Assembly (NCBI GenBank): GCA_036172665.1
Contig: JAYKNF010000046.1
Coordinates: 77,001 to 141,000, forward strand
Length of the DNA stretch: 64,000 bases
From: Prosopocoilus inquinatus
Taxonomy: Eukaryota > Arthropoda > Insecta > Coleoptera > Lucanidae
Direction of reading: 5' to 3'
This document shows positions 63,297 through 64,000 of the stretch, piece after piece; positions within the stretch are counted from its first letter, which is position 1; each line of letters begins with the position of its first letter. Made by a program: the position numbers and the translations under genes. The notes under the pieces were generated by a model that had not been told where the DNA came from, made no database searches, and worked only from the letters and a program-made list of their open reading frames with translations.

Positions 63297-64000
63297 GTCT
63301 CGCTTCGTTTAAAACTATTTCCAGCTCCTGCTGCGCCCAAAAACTTCGTATCTCACATCAGAGTTACTAGAGTCCATCGAAACGTCAAATAACATGATAG
63401 ATAAATAAGGATCGATTAGATACATCACAGGAACAACGCTAATGCGTGTTGTTTCATTTAAAACTATTTCCAGCTTCTGCTGCGTCCGAGAACTTCGTAT
63501 CTCACATCAGGGTTACTGGAGTCCATCCAAACGTCAAATAACATAGTAGCTAAGTAAGGATCGATTAGATACATCACAGGAACAACGCTAATACGTGTTG
63601 TTTCGTTTAAAACTATTTCCAGCTCCTGCTGCGTCCAAAAACTTTGTATCTCACATCAGAGTTACTGGAGTCCATCCAAACGTAAAATAACATGATAGAT
63701 GAGTAAGGATCGATTAGATACATCACAGGAACAACGCTAATACGTGTTGTTTCGTTTAAAACTATTTCCAGCTCCTGCTGCGCCCAAAAACTTCGTATCT
63801 CACATCAGAGTTACTAGAGTCCATCGGAACGTCAAATAACATGATAGATAAATAAGGAGCGATTAGATACATCACAGGAACAACGCTAATGCGTGTTGTT
63901 TCATTTAAAACTATTTCCAGCTTCTGCTGCGTCCGAGAACTTCGTATCTCTCATCAGGGTTACTGGAGTCCATCCAAACGTCAAATAACATAGTAGCTAA
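63297..64000 (-). repeat. Right-hand end of the window, ordinary satellite
   Basis: The last few units resemble those around 32.0-32.3 kb and 38.6-39.1 kb. They share GCGCCCAAAAACTTCG, CATCGGAACGTCAAATAAC (32,136 and 63,822) and the CGTATCTCTCATCAGGG variant near 63,946. The array clearly continues beyond the window. No flanking unique sequence is reached at either end. Confidence 0.85.

Larger units (their letters stand above)
23946..64000 (-). repeat. 149-bp satellite array, - orientation arm (about 270 units)
   Basis: From 23,946 to the window end every unit reads as the reverse complement of the + arm unit: GGATCGATTAGATACATCAC, AGGAACAACGCTAA, GTGTTGTTTCGTTTAAAAC, TATTTCCAGCTTCTGCTGCG, GTATCTCACATCAGAG, TTACTGGAGTCCATC, AAACGTCAAATAACATG. 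The spacing is again 149 bp apart from tagged indels. This arm has variant types that are scarce or unseen in the + arm. Examples are GATACAGCACAGG, GAGTCCGTCCAAACG, ATTTCAAGCTTCTGC (a HindIII site) and GATCGTTTAGATAC. ATAGTAGCTAAGTAAGG is common here, while its complement occurs only about seven times in the + arm. The + arm type ATCATGATTTCTGACG was not seen in this arm in complement form. The array runs off the window end. No gene, RNA gene or mobile element is present. Confidence 0.98.

Noticed and set aside
1..64000. CRISPR array, because of regular short repeats
   Set aside because: There are no unique spacers between constant repeats. The entire 149-bp unit repeats with graded variation and no cas genes are present.
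1..64000. Promoters, terminators, tRNA or rRNA genes within the unit
   Set aside because: Nothing beyond short chance AT-rich matches such as TTTTAAA. No cloverleaf or rRNA core sequence was recognised.
1..64000. Assignment to a named satellite family or species
   Set aside because: I do not recall a 149-bp family with this sequence. Naming one without a database search would be a guess.

Overview
The whole 64 kb window is satellite DNA. It is one tandemly repeated sequence with a basic unit of 149 bp (about 40% GC), roughly 430 copies, and I found no non-satellite stretch longer than 8 bp. There are no credible genes, RNA genes, CRISPR arrays or mobile elements. A long, homogeneous, nucleosome-sized satellite with nested higher-order repeats points to eukaryotic constitutive heterochromatin, either centromeric or pericentromeric. 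The unit is not CpG-depleted (9 CpG in my consensus, about 6 expected from base composition). This fits a lightly methylated genome such as many insects or other invertebrates better than a vertebrate or a heavily methylated plant. I do not recognise the family and cannot name the species.

Layout. From 1 to about 23,945 all units run in one orientation (called + here). At 23,942-23,945 the array flips, sharing the four bases CAAA, and from there to 64,000 all units run in the opposite orientation (-). The two arms are not mirror images. Each carries subfamilies that are rare or absent in the other, so this is not a simple fold-back of one molecule.

+ arm: a 2.3-2.7 kb tandem duplication (1.1-6.5 kb), a mixed region (6.5-13.2 kb) with several short-indel units, and a 5.2-5.5 kb tandem duplication (13.25-18.45 and 18.45-23.94 kb) that runs into the flip.

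- arm: a 2.0 kb block seen at 24.1 and 33.6 kb; a 1.9 kb block in tandem at 26.4 and 28.5 kb; a 1.0 kb block at 32.0 and 36.9 kb carrying a 109-bp truncated unit; a 2.6 kb block at 29.0, 43.4 and 53.7 kb and in part near 61-63 kb; and a nested higher-order repeat family with four copies starting near 40.8, 46.7, 50.8 and 58.0 kb. Within that family, 45.16-50.18 kb and 56.43-61.45 kb form a 5.0 kb near-identical pair. Small private indels (-3, -7, -8, -14, -21, -40, -42, +1, +2, +4, +8 bp) tag individual units. They account exactly for most of the spacings between copies, so the duplication history can be read from them.

All coordinates of block edges come from reading by eye and are good to about 10-50 bp, unless a diagnostic base is quoted.
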